Below are positions 30,601 to 45,160 of a DNA stretch of 64,000 nucleotides, in pieces (the stretch's first letter is position 1; each line of letters opens with the position of its first letter). The stretch covers positions 13,052,589-13,116,588 of the forward strand of contig NC_056052.1 of the NCBI RefSeq assembly GCF_004379255.2, read 5' to 3'. Origin of the DNA: Salvia splendens. Taxonomy: Eukaryota > Streptophyta > Magnoliopsida > Lamiales > Lamiaceae. A model generated the notes under the pieces. That model had not been told where the DNA came from, did no database searches, and was given only the letters and a program-made list of their open reading frames with translations. The position numbers were made by a program, and so were the translations under genes.

Positions 30601-33600
30601 AATGATACTCTAACGTGACAAAATGACTTAAAACTGATAAAATGATAGTTTTATCGGATAGAATGATACTTTCAGCCGATAGAATGATAGTTTTGTCAGG
30701 TAGAATGATACTTTCAGCAGATAGAATGATAGGTATTTTTGGTGTATAAAATGACATTTTTGTTTAATAAAATGATACTTTTACCTGATAAAATGATAAT
30801 CTAAGCGGATAAAATGACAGTAACCTTATAAAAATGATAGTTTAGCTGAAGAAATTGCATATAAGCTGATAAAATGATACTTCAACAAGACAAAATGACA
30901 TAAAACTGATAAAATGATAGTTTTTCCGGATAGAATGATACTTTCAGCCGATAAAATTATACTCTGAATGATAAAATGATACTCTGAATTTCGCCAAATA
31001 TCACGTAAAATGATAGGTTTATTGTATAGAATGATAGTTTTGCCGGATAGAGAATGATACTCTGAGTTGATAAAATGATACTCTGAATGATAAAATGATA
31101 CTCTGAATTTCGTCAAATATCACGTTAACATGATAAAATGATAGGTTTATTGCATAGACTGGTCGTTTTGCCGGATAGAATGATACTCTGAGTTGATAAA
31201 ATGATACTCTTGACTGATAAAATGATACTCTGAATTTCGCCCAAAATATCACGTAAAATGATAATTGTCCTTAAAATGATAAATGATAGTTTTTGCCGGA
31301 TAGAATGATACTTTCAGCGATAGAATGATAGTTTTGTCGGGTTAGAATAGAATGATACTTTCAGCCGATTAGAATGATAGGTATATTTTGTGTATAAAAT
31401 GACATTTTTGTTTAATAAAATGATACTTTTACCTTATAAAATGATAATCTAAGCGGATAAAATGACAGTAACCTTATAAAAATGATAGTTTAGCTGAAGA
31501 AATTGCATATAAGCTGATAAAATGATACTCTAACGTGACAAATGACTTAAAAACTGATAAAATGATAGTTTTTTTCGGATAGAATGATACTTTTCAGCCG
31601 ATAGAATGATAGTTTTGTCAGGTAGAATGATACTTTCAGCAGATAGAATGATAGGTATTTTTGGTGTATAAAATGACATTTTTGTTTAATAAAATGATAC
31701 TTTTACCTGATAAAATGATAATCTAAGCGGATAAAATGACAGTAACCTTATAAAAATGATAGTTTAGCTGAAGAAATTGCATATAAGCTGATAAAATGAT
31801 ACTTTAACGTGACAAACTGACATAAAACTGATAAAATGATAGTTTTTCCGGATAGAATGATACTTTCAGCCGATAAAATTATACTCTGAATGATAAAATG
31901 ATACTCTGAATTTCGCCAAATATCACGTAAAATGATAAAATGATAGGTTTATTGCATAGAATGATAGTTTTGCCGGATAGAATGATACTTTCAGCCGATA
32001 AAATGATACTCTGAATGATAAAATAATACTCTGAATTTTGTCAAATATCACGTAAAATGATAAAATGATAAAATGATAGGTTTATTGCATAGAATGATAG
32101 TTTTGTCGGATAGAATGATACTCTGAGTTGATAAAATGATACTCTTGACTGATAAAATGATACTCTGAATTTCGCCAAAAATCACGTAAAATGATAGTTT
32201 TGCCGGATAGAATGGTACTTTCAGCCGATAGAATGATAGTTTTGCCGGGTAGAATGATACATTCAGCCGATAGAATGATAGGTATTTTTCGTGTATAAAA
32301 TGACATTTTTGTTTAATAAAATGATACTTTTACCTTATAAAATGATAATCTAAGCGGATAAAATGACAGTAACCTTATAAAAATGATAGTTTAGCTGAAG
32401 AAATTGCATATAAGCTGATAAAATGATACTCTAACGTGACAGAATGACTTAAAACTGATAAAATGATAGTTTTTCCGGATAGAATGATACTTTCAGCCGA
32501 TAGAATGATAGTTTTGTCAGGTAGAACGATACTTTCAGCAGATAGAATAATAGGTATTTTTGGTGTATAAAATGTCATTTTTGTTTAATAAAATGATACT
32601 TTTACCTGATAAAATGATAATCTAAGCGGATAAAATGACAGTGACCTTATAAAAATGATAGTTTAGCTGAAGAAATTGCATATAAGCTGATAAAATGATA
32701 CTTTAACGTGACAAAATGACATAAAACTGATAAAATGATAGTTTTTCCGGATAGAATGATACTTTCAGCCGATAAAATTATACTCTGAATGATAAAATGA
32801 TACTCTGAATTTCGCCAAATATCACGTAAAATGATAAAATGATAGGTTTATTGCATAGAATGATAGTTTTGCCGGATAGAATGATACTCTGAGTTGATAA
32901 AATGATACTCTGAATGATAAAATGATACTCTGAATTTCGCCAAATATCACGTAAAATGATAAAATGATAAAATGATAGGTTCATTGCATATAATGGTAGT
33001 TTTGCCGGATAGAATGATACTCTGAGTTGATAAAATGATACTCTTGACTGATAAAATGATACTCTGAATTTCGCCAAATATCACGTAAAATGATAAAATG
33101 ATAAAATGATAGTTTTGCCGGATAGAATGATACTTTCAGCCGATAGAATGATAGTTTTGTCGGGTAGAATGATACTTTCAGCCGATAGAATGATAGGTAT
33201 TTTTTGTGTATAAAATGACATTTTATTTTAATAAAATGATACTTTTACCTTATAAAATGATAATCTAAGCGGATAAAATGACAGTAACCTTATAAAAATG
33301 ATAGTTTAGCTGAAGAAATTGCATATAAGCTGATAAAATGATACTCTAACGTGACAAAATGACTTAAAACTGATAAAATGATAGTTTTTCCGGATAGAAT
33401 GATACTTTCAGCCGATAGAATGATAGTTTTGTCAGGTAGAATGATACTTTCAGCAGATAGAATGATAGGTATTTTTGGTGTATAAAATGACATTTTTGTT
33501 TAATAAAATGATACTTTACCTGATAAAAAGATAATCTAAGCGGATAAAATGACAGTAACCTTATAAAAATGATAGTTTAGCTGAAAAAATTACATATAAG

Positions 33601-34195
33601 CTGATAAAATGATACTTTAACGTGACAAAATGACATAAAACTGATAAAATGATAGTTTTTCCGGATAGAATGATACTTTCAGCTGATAAAATTATACTCT
33701 GAATGATAAAATGATACTCTGAATTTCGCCAAATATCACGTAAAATGATAAAATGATAGGTTTATTGCATAGAATGATAGTTTTGCCGGATAGAATGATA
33801 CTCTGAGTTGATAAAATGATACTCTGAATGATAAAATGATACTCTGAATTTCGCCAAATATCACATAAAATGATAAAATGATAGGTTTATTGCATAGAAT
33901 GGTAGTTTTGCCGGATAGAATGATACTCTGAGTTGATAAAATGATACTCTTGACTGATAAAATGATACTCTGAATTTCGCCAAATATCACGTAAAAAGAT
34001 AAAATGATAAAATGATAGTTTTGCCGGATAGAATGATACTTTCAGCCGATAGAATGATAGTTTTGTCGGGTAGAATGATACTTTCAAGCCGATAGAATGA
34101 TAAGTATTTTTTGTGTATAAAATGACATTTTTGTTTAATAAAATGATACTTTTACCTTATAAAATGATAATCTAAGCGGATAAAATGACAGTAAC

Positions 34196-35102
34196 CTTAT
34201 AAAAATGATAGTTTAGCTGAAGAAATTGCATATAAGCTGATAAAATGATACTCTAACGTGACAAAATTACTTAAAACTGATAAAATGATAGTTTTTCCGG
34301 ATCGAATGATACTTTCAGCCGATAGAATGATAGTTTTGTCAGGTAGAATGATACTTTCAGCAGATAGAATGATATGTATTTTTGGTGTATAAAATGTCAT
34401 TTTTGTTTAATAAAATGATACTTTTACCTGATAAAATGATAATCTAAGCGGATAAAATGACAGTAACCTTATAAAAATGATAGTTTAGCTGAAGAAATTG
34501 CATATAAGCTGATAAAATGATACTTTAACGTGACAAAATGACATAAAACTGATAAAATGATAGTTTTTCCGGATAGAATGATACTTTCAGCCGATAAAAT
34601 TATACTTTGAATGATAAAATGATACTCTGAATTTCGCCAAATATCACGTAAAATGATAAAATGATAGGTTTATTGCATAGAATGATAGTTTTGCCGGATA
34701 GAATGATACTTTCAGCCGATAAAATGATACTCTGAATGATAAAATAATACTCTGAATTTTGTCAAATATCACGTAAAATGATAAAATGATAAAATGATAG
34801 GTTTATTGCATAGAATGATAGTTTTGTCGGATAGAATGATACTCTGAGTTGATAAAATGATTCTCTTGACTGATAAAATGATACTCTGATTTTCGCCAAA
34901 AATCACGTAAAATGATAAAATGATAGTTTTGCCGGATAGAATGATACTTTCAGCCGATAGAATGATAGTTTTGCCGGGTAGAATGATACATTCAGCCGAT
35001 AGAATGATAGGTATTTTTTGTGTATAAAATGACATTTTTGTTTAATAAAATGATACTTTTACCTTATAAAATGATAATCTAAGCGGATAAAATGACAGTA
35101 AC
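34196..35102. repeat. Representative 907-bp higher-order repeat unit
   Basis: This is a clean example of the commonest large unit. It has a constant 272-bp block (34196-34467, 13 monomers, containing CTCTAACGTGACAAAATGAC) and a 635-bp block (34468-35102) that adds modules with TTTCGCCAAATATCACG and GGTTTATTGCATAG. The previous and next units start at the same monomer (CTTATAAAAATGATAG). The spacing of 907 bp recurs elsewhere, for example about 14.46 to 15.37 kb and 22.46 to 23.37 kb. Confidence 0.9.
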
Positions 35103-35370
35103 CTTATAAAAATGATAGTTTAGCTGAAGAAATTGCATATAAGCTGATAAAATGATACTCTAACGTAACAAAATGACTTAAAACTGATAAAATGATAGTT
35201 TTTCCGGATAGAATGATACTTTCAGCCGATAGAATGATAGTTTTGTCAGGTAGAATGATACTTTCAGCAGATAGAATGATAGGTATTTTTGGTGTATAAA
35301 ATGACATTTTTGTTTAATAAAATGATACTTTTACCTGATAAAATGATAATCTAAGCGGATAAAATGACAG

Positions 35371-36725
35371 TAACCATATAAAAATGATAGTTTAGCTGAA
35401 AAAATTGCATATAAGCTGATAAAATGATACTTTAACGTGACAAAATGACATAAAACTAATAAAATGATAGTTTTTCCGGATAGAATGATACTTTCAGCCG
35501 ATAAAATTATACTCTGAATGATAAAATGATACTCTGAATTTCGCCAAATATCACGTAAAATGATAAAATGATAGGTTTATTGCATAGAATGATAGTTTTG
35601 CCGGATAGAATGATACTCTGAGTTGATAAAATGATACTCTGAATGATAAAATGATACTCTGAATTTCGCCAAATATCACATAAAATGATAAAATGATAGG
35701 TTTATTGCATAGAATGGTAGTTTTGCCGGATAGACTGATACTCTGAGTTGATAAAATGATACTCTTGACTGATAAAATGATACTCTGAATTTTGCCAAAT
35801 ATCACGTAAAAAGATAAAATGATAAAATGATAGTTTTGCCGGATAGAATGATACTTTCAGCCGATAGAATGATAGTTTTGTCGGGTAGAATGATACTTTC
35901 AGCCGATAGAATGATAGTTTTGTCAGGTAGAATGATACTTTCAGCAGATAGAATGATAGGTATTTTTGGTGTATAAAATGACATTTTTGTTTAATAAAAT
36001 GATACTTTTACCTGATAAAAAGATAATCTAAGCGGATAAAATGACAGTAACCATATAAAAATGATAGTTTAGCTGAAAAAATTGCATATAAGCTGATAAA
36101 ATGATACTTTAACGTGACAAAATGACATAAAACTGATAAAATGATAGTTTTTCCGGATAGAATGATACTTTCAGCCGATAAAATTATACTCTGAATGATA
36201 AAATGATACTCTGAATTTCGCCAAATATCACGTAAAATGATAAAATGATAGGTTTATTGCATAGAATGATAGTTTTGCCGGATAGAATGATACTCTGAGT
36301 TGATAAAATGATACTCTGAATGATAAAATGATACTCTGAATTTCGCCAAATATCACATAAAATGATAAAATGATAGGTTTATTGCATAGAATGGTAGTTT
36401 TGCCGGATAGACTGATACTCTGAGTTGATAAAATGATACTCTTGACTGATAAAATGATACTCTGAATTTTGCCAAATATCACGTAAAAAGATAAAATGAT
36501 AAAATGATAGTTTTGCCGGATAGAATGATACTTTCAGCCGATAGAATGATAGTTTTGTCGGGTAGAATGATACTTTCAGCCGATAGAATGATAGTTTTGT
36601 CGGGTAGAATGATACTTTCAGCCGATAGAATGATAGGTATTTTTTGTGTATAAAATGACATTTTTGTTTAATAAAATGATACTTTTACCTTATAAAATGA
36701 TAATCTAAGCGGATAATAAATGACA
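35371..36725. repeat. Recent 677-bp tandem duplication within the array
   Basis: Two private variants occur twice, each exactly 677 bp apart: TAGACTGATA at 35,731 and 36,408, and TAACCATATA at 35,371 and 36,048. The duplicated unit lacks the constant 272-bp block, so it is a local amplification of the variable block only. Confidence 0.85.
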
Positions 36726-39700
36726 GTAACCTTATAAATATGATAGTTTAGCTGAAGAAATTGCATATAAGCTCATAAAATGATACTCTAACGTGACAAA
36801 ATGACTTAAAATTGATAAAATGATAGTTTTTCCGGATAGAATGATACTTTCAGCCGATAGAATGATAGTTTTGTCAGGTAGAATGATACTTTCAGCAGAT
36901 TGAATGATAGGTATTTTTGGTGTATAAAATGACATTTTTGTTTAATAAAATGATACTTTTACCTGATAAAAAGATAATCTAAGCGGATAAAATGACAGTA
37001 ACCTTATAAAAATGATAGTTTAGCTGAAGAAATTGCATATAAGCTGATAAAATGATACTTTAACGTGACAAAATGACATAAAACTGATAAAATGATAGTT
37101 TTTCCGGATAGAATGATACTTTCAGCCGACAAAATTATACTCTGAATGATAAAATGATACTCTGAATTTCGCCAAATATCACGTAAAATGATAAAATGAT
37201 AGGTTTATTGCATAGAATGATAGTTTTGCCGGATAGAATGATACTTTCAGCCGATAAAATGATACTCTGAATGATAAAATAATACTCTGAATTTTGTCAA
37301 ATATCACGTAAAATGATAAAATGATAAAATGATAGGTTTATTGCATAGAATGATAGTTTTGTCGGATAGAATGATACTCTGAGTTGATAAAATGATACTC
37401 TTGACTGATAAAATGATACTCTGAATTTCGCCAAAAATCACGTAAAATGATAGTTTTGCCGGATAGAATGGTACTTTCAGCAGATAGAATAGTTTTGTCA
37501 GGTAGAATGATACTTTCAGCCGATAGAATGATAGTTTTGTCAGGTAGAATGATACTTTCAGCAGATAGAATGATAGGTATTTTTGGTGTATAAAATGACA
37601 TTTTTGTTTAATAAAATGATACTTTTACCTGATAAAATGATAATCTAAGCGGATAAAATGACAGTAACCTTATAAAAATGATAGTTTAGCTGAAGAAATT
37701 GCATATAAGCTGATAAAATGATACTTCAACGTGACAAAATGACATAAAACTGATAAAATGATAGTTTTTCCGGATAGAATGATACTTTCAGCCGATAAAA
37801 TTATACTCTGAATGATAAAATGATACTCTGAATTTCGCCAAATATCACGTAAAATGATAGGTTTATTGCATAGAATGATAGTTTTGCCGGATAGAATGAT
37901 ACTCTGAGTTGATAAAATGATACTCTGAATGATAAAATGATACTCTGAATTTCGCCAAATATCACGTAAAATGATAAAATGATAGGTTTATTGCATAGAA
38001 TGATAGTTTTGCCGGATAGAATGATACTCTGAGTTGATAAAATGATACTCTTGACTGATAAAATGATACTCTGAATTTCGCCAAATATCACGTAAAAAGA
38101 TAAAATGATAAAATGATAGTTTTGCCGGATAGAATGATACTTTCAGCCGATAGAATGATTGTTTTGTCGGGTAGAATGATACTTTCAGCCGATAGAATGA
38201 TAGGTATTTTTTGTGTATAAAACGACATTTTTGTTTAATAAAATGATACTTTTACCTTATAAAATGATAATCTAAGCGGATAAAATGACAGTAACCTTAT
38301 AAAAATGATAGTTTAGCTGAAGAAATTGCATATAAGCTGATAAAATGATACTCTAACGTGACAAAATGACTGAAAACTGATAAAATGATAGTTTTTCCGG
38401 ATAGAATGATACTTTTAGCCGATAGAATGATAGTTTTGTCAGGTAGAATGATACTTTCAGCAGATAGAATGTTAGGTATTATTGGTGTATAAAATGACAT
38501 TTTCTTTTAATAAAATGATACTTTTACCTGATAAAATGATAATCTAAGCGGATAAAATGAAAGTAACCTTATAAAAATGATAGTTTAGCTGAAGAAATTG
38601 CATATAAGCTGATAAAATGATACTTTAACGTGACAAACTGACATAAAACTGATAAAATGATAGTTTTTCCGGATAGAATGATACTTTCAGCCGATAAAAT
38701 TATACTCTGAATGATAAAATGATACTCTGAATTTCGCCAAATATCACGTAAAATGATAAAATGATAGGTTTATTGCATAGAATGATAGTTTTGCCGGATA
38801 GAATGATACTCTGAGTTGATAAAATGATACTCTGAATGATAAAATGATACTCTGAATTTCGCCAAATATCACATAAAATGATAAAATGATAGGTTTATTG
38901 CATAGAATGATAGTTTTGTCGGATAGAATGATACTCTGAGTTGATAAAATGATACTCTTGACTGATAAAATGATACTCTGAATTTCGCCAAATATCACGT
39001 AAAAAGATAAAATGATAGTTTTGCCGGATAGAATGGTACTTTCAGCCGATAGAATGATAGTTTTCGCCTAATATCACGTAAAATGATAAAATGATAGGTT
39101 TATTGCATAGAATGGTAGTTTTGCCGGATAGAATGATACTCTGAGTTAATAAAATGATATTCTTGACTGATAAAATGATACTCTGAATTTCGCCAAATAT
39201 CACGTAAAATGATAAAATGATAGTTTTGCCGGATAGAATGATACTTTCAGCCGATAGAATGATAGTTTTGTCGGGTAGAATGATACTTTCAGCCGATAGA
39301 ATGATAGGTATTTTTTGTGTAATAAAATGACATTTTTGTTTATTAAAATGATACTTTTACCTTATAAAATGATAATCTAAGCGGATTAAAATGACAGTAA
39401 CCTTATAAAATGATAGTTTAGCTGAAAAAAAATTACATATAAGCTGATTTTAAAATGATACTTTAACGTGACCAAATGACATAAACTGAATAAAATGATA
39501 GTTTTTCCGGATAGAATGATACTTTCAGCTGATAAAATTATACTCTGAATGATAAAATGATACTCTGAATTTCGCCAAATATCACGTAAAATGATAAAAT
39601 GATAGGTTTATTGCATAGAATGATAGTTTTGCCGGATAGAATGATACTCTGAGTTGATAAAATGATACTCTGAATGATAAAATGATACTCTGAATTTCGC

Positions 39701-40599
39701 CAAATATCACATAAATGATTATAAAATGATAGGTTTATTGCATAGAATGATAGTTTGGTCGTATAGAATGATACTCTGAGTTGATAAAATGATACTCTTG
39801 ACTGATAAAATGATACTATGAATTTCGCCAATATCACGTAAAAGATAAAATGATAAAATGATAGTTTTGCCGGATAGTAATGATACTTTCAGCCGATAGA
39901 ATGATAGTTTTGTCGGGTAGAATGATACTTTCAGCCGATAGAATGATAGGTATTTTTTTGTGTATAAAATGACATTTTTGTTTAATAAAATGATACTTTT
40001 ACCTTATAAATGATAATCTAAGCGGATATCTTAAAATGTTAAAACAGTAACCTTATAAAATGATTAGTTTAGCTGAAGAAATTGCATATAAGCTGATAAA
40101 ATGATACTCTAACGTGACAAAATGACTTAAAACTGAATAAAATGATAGTTTTTCCGGATAGAATGATACTTTCAGCCGATAGAATGATAGTTTTTGTCAG
40201 GTAGAATGATACTTTCAGACGATAGAATGATAGGTATTTTTGTGTTATAAAATGACATTTTTGTTTAATAAAATGATACTTTTACCTTATAAAATGATAA
40301 TCTAAGTGGATAAAATGACAATAACCTTATAAAAATGATACTTTAGCTGAAGAAATTGCATATAAGCCTATAAAATGATACTCTAACGTGACAAAATGAC
40401 TTAAAACTGATAAAATGATAGTTTTATCGGATAGAATGATACTTTCAGCCGATAGAATGGTAGTTTTGTCAGGTAGAATGATACTTTCAGCAGATAGAAT
40501 GATAGGTATTTTTAGTGTATAAAATGACATTTTGTTTAATAAAATGATACTTTTACCTGATAAAATGATAATCTACGCGGATAAAATGACAGTAACCTT

Positions 40600-41340
40600 A
40601 TAAAATGATAGTTGTTAGCTGAAAAAATTGCATATAAGCCTGATAAAATGATACTTTAACGATAGACCAACAATGACATAAACTGAAATAAAATGATAGT
40701 TTTTCCCGGTTAGGAATATACTTTCAGCTGATGCAAAATTATACTCTGAATGATAAAATGAATACTCTGAATTTCGCCAAACTATCACGTATAAATGATA
40801 AATGATAGGGTTTATTGCATAGAATGATAGTTTTTGCCGGATAGAAGATACTCCTGAGTTGATAAAATGATACTCTGTGACTGATAAATGATACTCTGAA
40901 TTTCGCCAAATATCACATAGAAATGATAAAATGATAGGTTTATTGCATAGAATGGTAGTTTTGCCGGATAGAATGATACGCTGAGTTGATAAAATGATAC
41001 TCTTGGACTGATAAAGGATACTCTGAATTTCGCCAAATATCACGTAAAAAGATAAAATGATACAATGATAGTTTTGGCCGGATAGAAATGATACTTTCAG
41101 CTCCGATAGAATGATAGTTTTGTCGGGTAGAATGATACTTCTCAGCCGATAGAATGATAGGTATTTTTTGTGTATAAAATGACATTTTTGTTTAATAAAT
41201 GATACTTTTACCTTATAAAAATGATAATCTAAGCGGATAAAATTGACAGTAACCTTATAAAATGATAGTTTAGCTGAAGAAATTGCATATAAGCTGATAA
41301 AATGATACTCTAAACGTGACAAAATGACTTAAAACAACTG
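40600..41340. other. Second indel-rich patch of the array
   Basis: Small insertions and deletions are scattered through this stretch, such as CCCGGTTAGGAATATAC and ACGATAGACCAACAATG. They shift monomer length without changing monomer order. The longest minus-strand reading frame of the array (235 codons, 40615-41322) lies exactly here, as expected if indels remove the usual stop positions. Confidence 0.55.
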
Positions 41341-44300
41341 AGTAAAATGATAGTTTTTCCGGATAGAATGATACTTTCAGCCGATAGAATGATAGTTTTG
41401 TCAGGTAAGAATGATACTTTCAGTAGATAGAATGATAGGTATTTTTGGTGTAATAAAATGACATTTTTGTTTAATAAAATGATACTTTTACCTGATAAAA
41501 TGATAATCTAAGCGGATAAAATGACAGTAACCTTATAAAAATGATAGTTTAGCTGAATAAATTGCATATAAGCTGATAAATGATACTTTAACGTGGACAA
41601 AAATGACATAAAACTGATAAAATTATAGTTTTTCCGGATAGAATGATACTTTCAGTCAGCCGATAAAAATTATACTCTGAATGATAAAATGATACTCTGA
41701 ATTTCGCCAAATATAACGTAAATGATAAAATGATAGGTTTATTGCATAGAATGATAGTTTTGCCGGATAGAATGATACCTGAGTTAATAAATGATACTCT
41801 GAATGAGAAAATGATACTCTGAATTTCGCCAAATATCACGTAAAATGATAAAATGATAGGTGTTATTGCATAGAATGATAGTTTTGCCGGATAGAATGAT
41901 ACTCTGAGTTGATAAAATGATACTCTTGACTGATAAAAATGATACTCTGAATTTCGCCAAATATCACGTAAAAGATAAAATGATAAAATGATAGTTTTGC
42001 CGGATAGAATGATACTTTCAGCCGATAGAATGATAGTTTTGTCGGGTAGAATGATACTTTCAGCCGATAGAATGATAGGTATTTTTTGTGTATAAAATGA
42101 CATTTTTGTTTAATAAAATGATACTTTTACCTTATAAAATGATAATCTAAGCGGATAAAATGACAGTAACCTTATAAAAATGATAGTTTAGCTGAAGAAA
42201 TTGCATATAAGCTGATAAAATGATACTCTAACGTGACAAAATGACTTAAAACTGATAAAATGATAGTTTTTCCGGATAGAATGATACTTTCAGCCGATAG
42301 AATGATAGTTTTATCAGGTAGAATGATACTTTCAGCAGATAGAATGATAGGTATTTTTGGTGTATAAAATGACATTTTTATTTAATAAAATGATACTTTT
42401 ACCTGATAAAATGATAATCTAAGCGGATAAAATGACAGTAACCTTATAAAAATGATAGTTTAGCTGAATAAATTGCATATAAGCTGATAAAATGATACTT
42501 TAACGTGACAAAATGACATAAAACTGATAAAATTATAGTTTTTCCGGATAGAATGATACTTTCAGCCGATAAAATTATACTCTGAATGATAAAATGATAC
42601 TCTGAATTTCGCTAAATATAACGTAAAATGATAAAATGATAGGTTTATTGCATAGAATGATAGTTTTGCCGGATAGAATGATACACTGAGTTAATAAAAT
42701 GATACTCTGAATGATAAAATGATACTCTGAATTTCGCCAAATATCACGTAAAATGATAAAATGATAGGTTTATTGCATAGAATGATAGTTTTGCCGGATA
42801 GAATGATACTCTGAGTTGATAAAATGATACTCTTGACTGATAAAATGATACTCTGAATTTCGCCAAATATCACGTAAAAAGATAAAATGATAAAATGATA
42901 GTTTTGCCGGATAGAATGATACTTTCAGCCGATAGAATGATAGTTTTGTCGGGTAGAATGATACTTTCAGCCGATAGAATGATAGGTATTTTTTGTGTAT
43001 AAAATGACATTTTTGTTTAATAAAATGATACTTTTACCTTATAAATGATAATCTAAGCGGATAAAATGACAGTTAACCTTATAAAAATGATAGTTTAGCT
43101 TGGAAGAAGAAATTGCATATAAGCTGATAAAATGATACTCTAACGTGACAAAATGACTTAAAACTGATAAATGATAGTTTTTTTTCCGGATAGAATGATA
43201 CTTTCAGCCGATAGAATGATAGTTTTATCAGGTAGAATGATACTTTCAGCAGATAGAATGATAGGTATTTTTGGTGTATAAAATGACATTTTTATTTAAT
43301 AAAATGATACTTTTACCTGATAAAATGATAATCTAAGCGGATAAAATGACAGTAACCTTATAAAAATGATAGTTTAGCTGAATAATGCATATAAGCTGAT
43401 AAATGATACTTTAACGTGACAAAATGACATAAAACTGATAAATGATAGTTTGTTCCGGATAGAATGATACTTTCAGCCGATAAAATTATAACTCTGAATG
43501 ATAAAATGATACTCTGAATTTCGCTAAATATCACGTAAAATGATAAAATGATAGTTTTATTGCATAGAATGATAGTTTTGCCGGATAGAATGATACTCTG
43601 AGTTGATAAAAGATACTCTGAATGATAAAATGATACTCTGAATTTCACCAAATATCACGTAAAATGATAAAATGATAGGTTTTATTGCATAGAAGGATAG
43701 TTTTGCCGGATAGAATGATACTCTGAGTGATAAAATGATACTCTTGACTGATAAAATGATACTCTGAATTTCGCCAAATATCACGTAAAAAGATAAAATG
43801 ATTAAATGATAGTTTGCCGGATAGAATGATATCTTTCAGCCGATAGAATGATAGTTTTGGTCGTGGTAGAATGATACTTTCAGCCGATAGAATGATAGGT
43901 ATTTTTTGTGTATAAAATGACATTTTGTTTAATTAAAATGATAACTTTTAACCTTTAATAAAATGATAATCTTACAGCGGATAAACTGACAGTAACTTAT
44001 AAAAATGATAGTTTAGCATTGAAGAAAATTGCATATAAGCTGATAAAATGATACTCTAACGTGACAAAATGACTTCTTAAACTGATAAAATAATAGGTTT
44101 TTTCCAGATAGAATGATACTTTCAGCCGATAGAATGATAGTTTTATCAGGTTAGAACTGATACTTTCAGCCGATCAGATCAGAATGATAGGTATTTTTGT
44201 GTATTAAAATGACATTTTTATTTAATAAAATTATACTTTTACCTGATTAAAATGATAATCTAAGCGGATTTAAAATGACATTAACCTTATAAAAATGATA

Positions 44301-45160
44301 GGTTTTTTAGCCTGAAGAAATTGCATATAAGTGATAAAATGATACTTTTAACGTGACAAAATGACATAAAACTGATAAAATGATAGTTTTTCCGGATAGA
44401 ATGATACTTTCAGCCGATAAAATTATAATCTGAATGATAAAATGATAATCTGAATTTCGCCAAATATCACGTAAAATGATAAAATGATAGGTTTATTGCA
44501 TAGAATGATAGTTTTGCAGGATAGAATGATACTCTGAGTTGATAAAATGATACTCTGAATGATAAAATGATACTCTGAATTTCACCAAATATCATGTAAA
44601 ATGATAAAATGATAAAATGATAGGTTTATTGCATAGAATGATAGTTTTGCCGGATAGAATGATACTCTAAGATGATAAAATGATACTCTTGACTGATAAA
44701 ATGATACTCTGAATTTCGCCAAATATCACGTAAAAAGATAAAATGATAAAATGATAGTTTTGCCGGATAGAATGATAGTTTTGTCGGGTAGAATGATACT
44801 TTCAGCCGATAGAATGATAGGTATTTTTTGTGTATAAAATGACATTTTTGTTTATTAAAATGATACTTTTACCTTATAAAATGATAATCTAAGCGGATAA
44901 AATGACAGTAACCTTATAAAAATGATAGTTTAGCTGAAAAAATTGCATATAAGCTGATAAAATGATACTTTAACGTGACAAAATGACTTAAAACTGATAA
45001 AATGATAGTTTTCCGGATAGAATGATACTCTGAGTTGATAAAATGAACTTTTGACTGACTGATAAAATGATAAAATGATATATGTTAGGTTTATTGCATA
45101 GAATGATACTCTGGGTTGATAAAATGATACTTTTGACTGACTGATAAAATGATAAAATGA

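Larger units (their letters stand above)
1..45160. repeat. 45-kb satellite array of about 20-21-bp monomers with higher-order structure
   Basis: The whole interval is built of 19-24-bp, mostly 20-21-bp, monomers around the core GATAAAATGATA (variants GATAGAATGATA, GACAAAATGACA). Variable tails such as CTTTCAGCC, GTTTTGTCGG, CTCTGAGTT and GGTATTTTT give each monomer its identity. Monomers recur in a fixed order, so this is a higher-order repeat and not a simple one. No transposon, gene or unrelated sequence interrupts it. The left end lies outside the window; the right end is at the last GATAAAATGA before GCGAAATTCAG. The minus strand carries dozens of 60-235-codon reading frames because TATCATTTTATC is stop-free in all three frames (YHFI, IILS, SFY). 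They close mainly at the monomer CTTATAAAAATGATA and nearby junctions. I see no sign of coding selection. Local function, if any, is unknown. Confidence 0.97.

Noticed and set aside
1..45160. Dozens of 60-235-codon minus-strand reading frames with SFY, IILS or YHFI heptapeptides, as a possible repeat-protein family
   Set aside because: All three minus frames are equally open because of the repeat itself. The frames begin and end at arbitrary monomers, overlap each other in different frames and tolerate frame changes freely. There is no promoter or codon signal.
1..45160. CRISPR-like array
   Set aside because: There are no constant repeats separated by unique spacers: the variable tails recur in a fixed order. 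The DNA is plant nuclear and no cas genes are present.
1..45160. Telomeric or simple GATA microsatellite
   Set aside because: The monomer is about 21 bp with ordered variants; there is no TTTAGGG motif and no pure GATA run.
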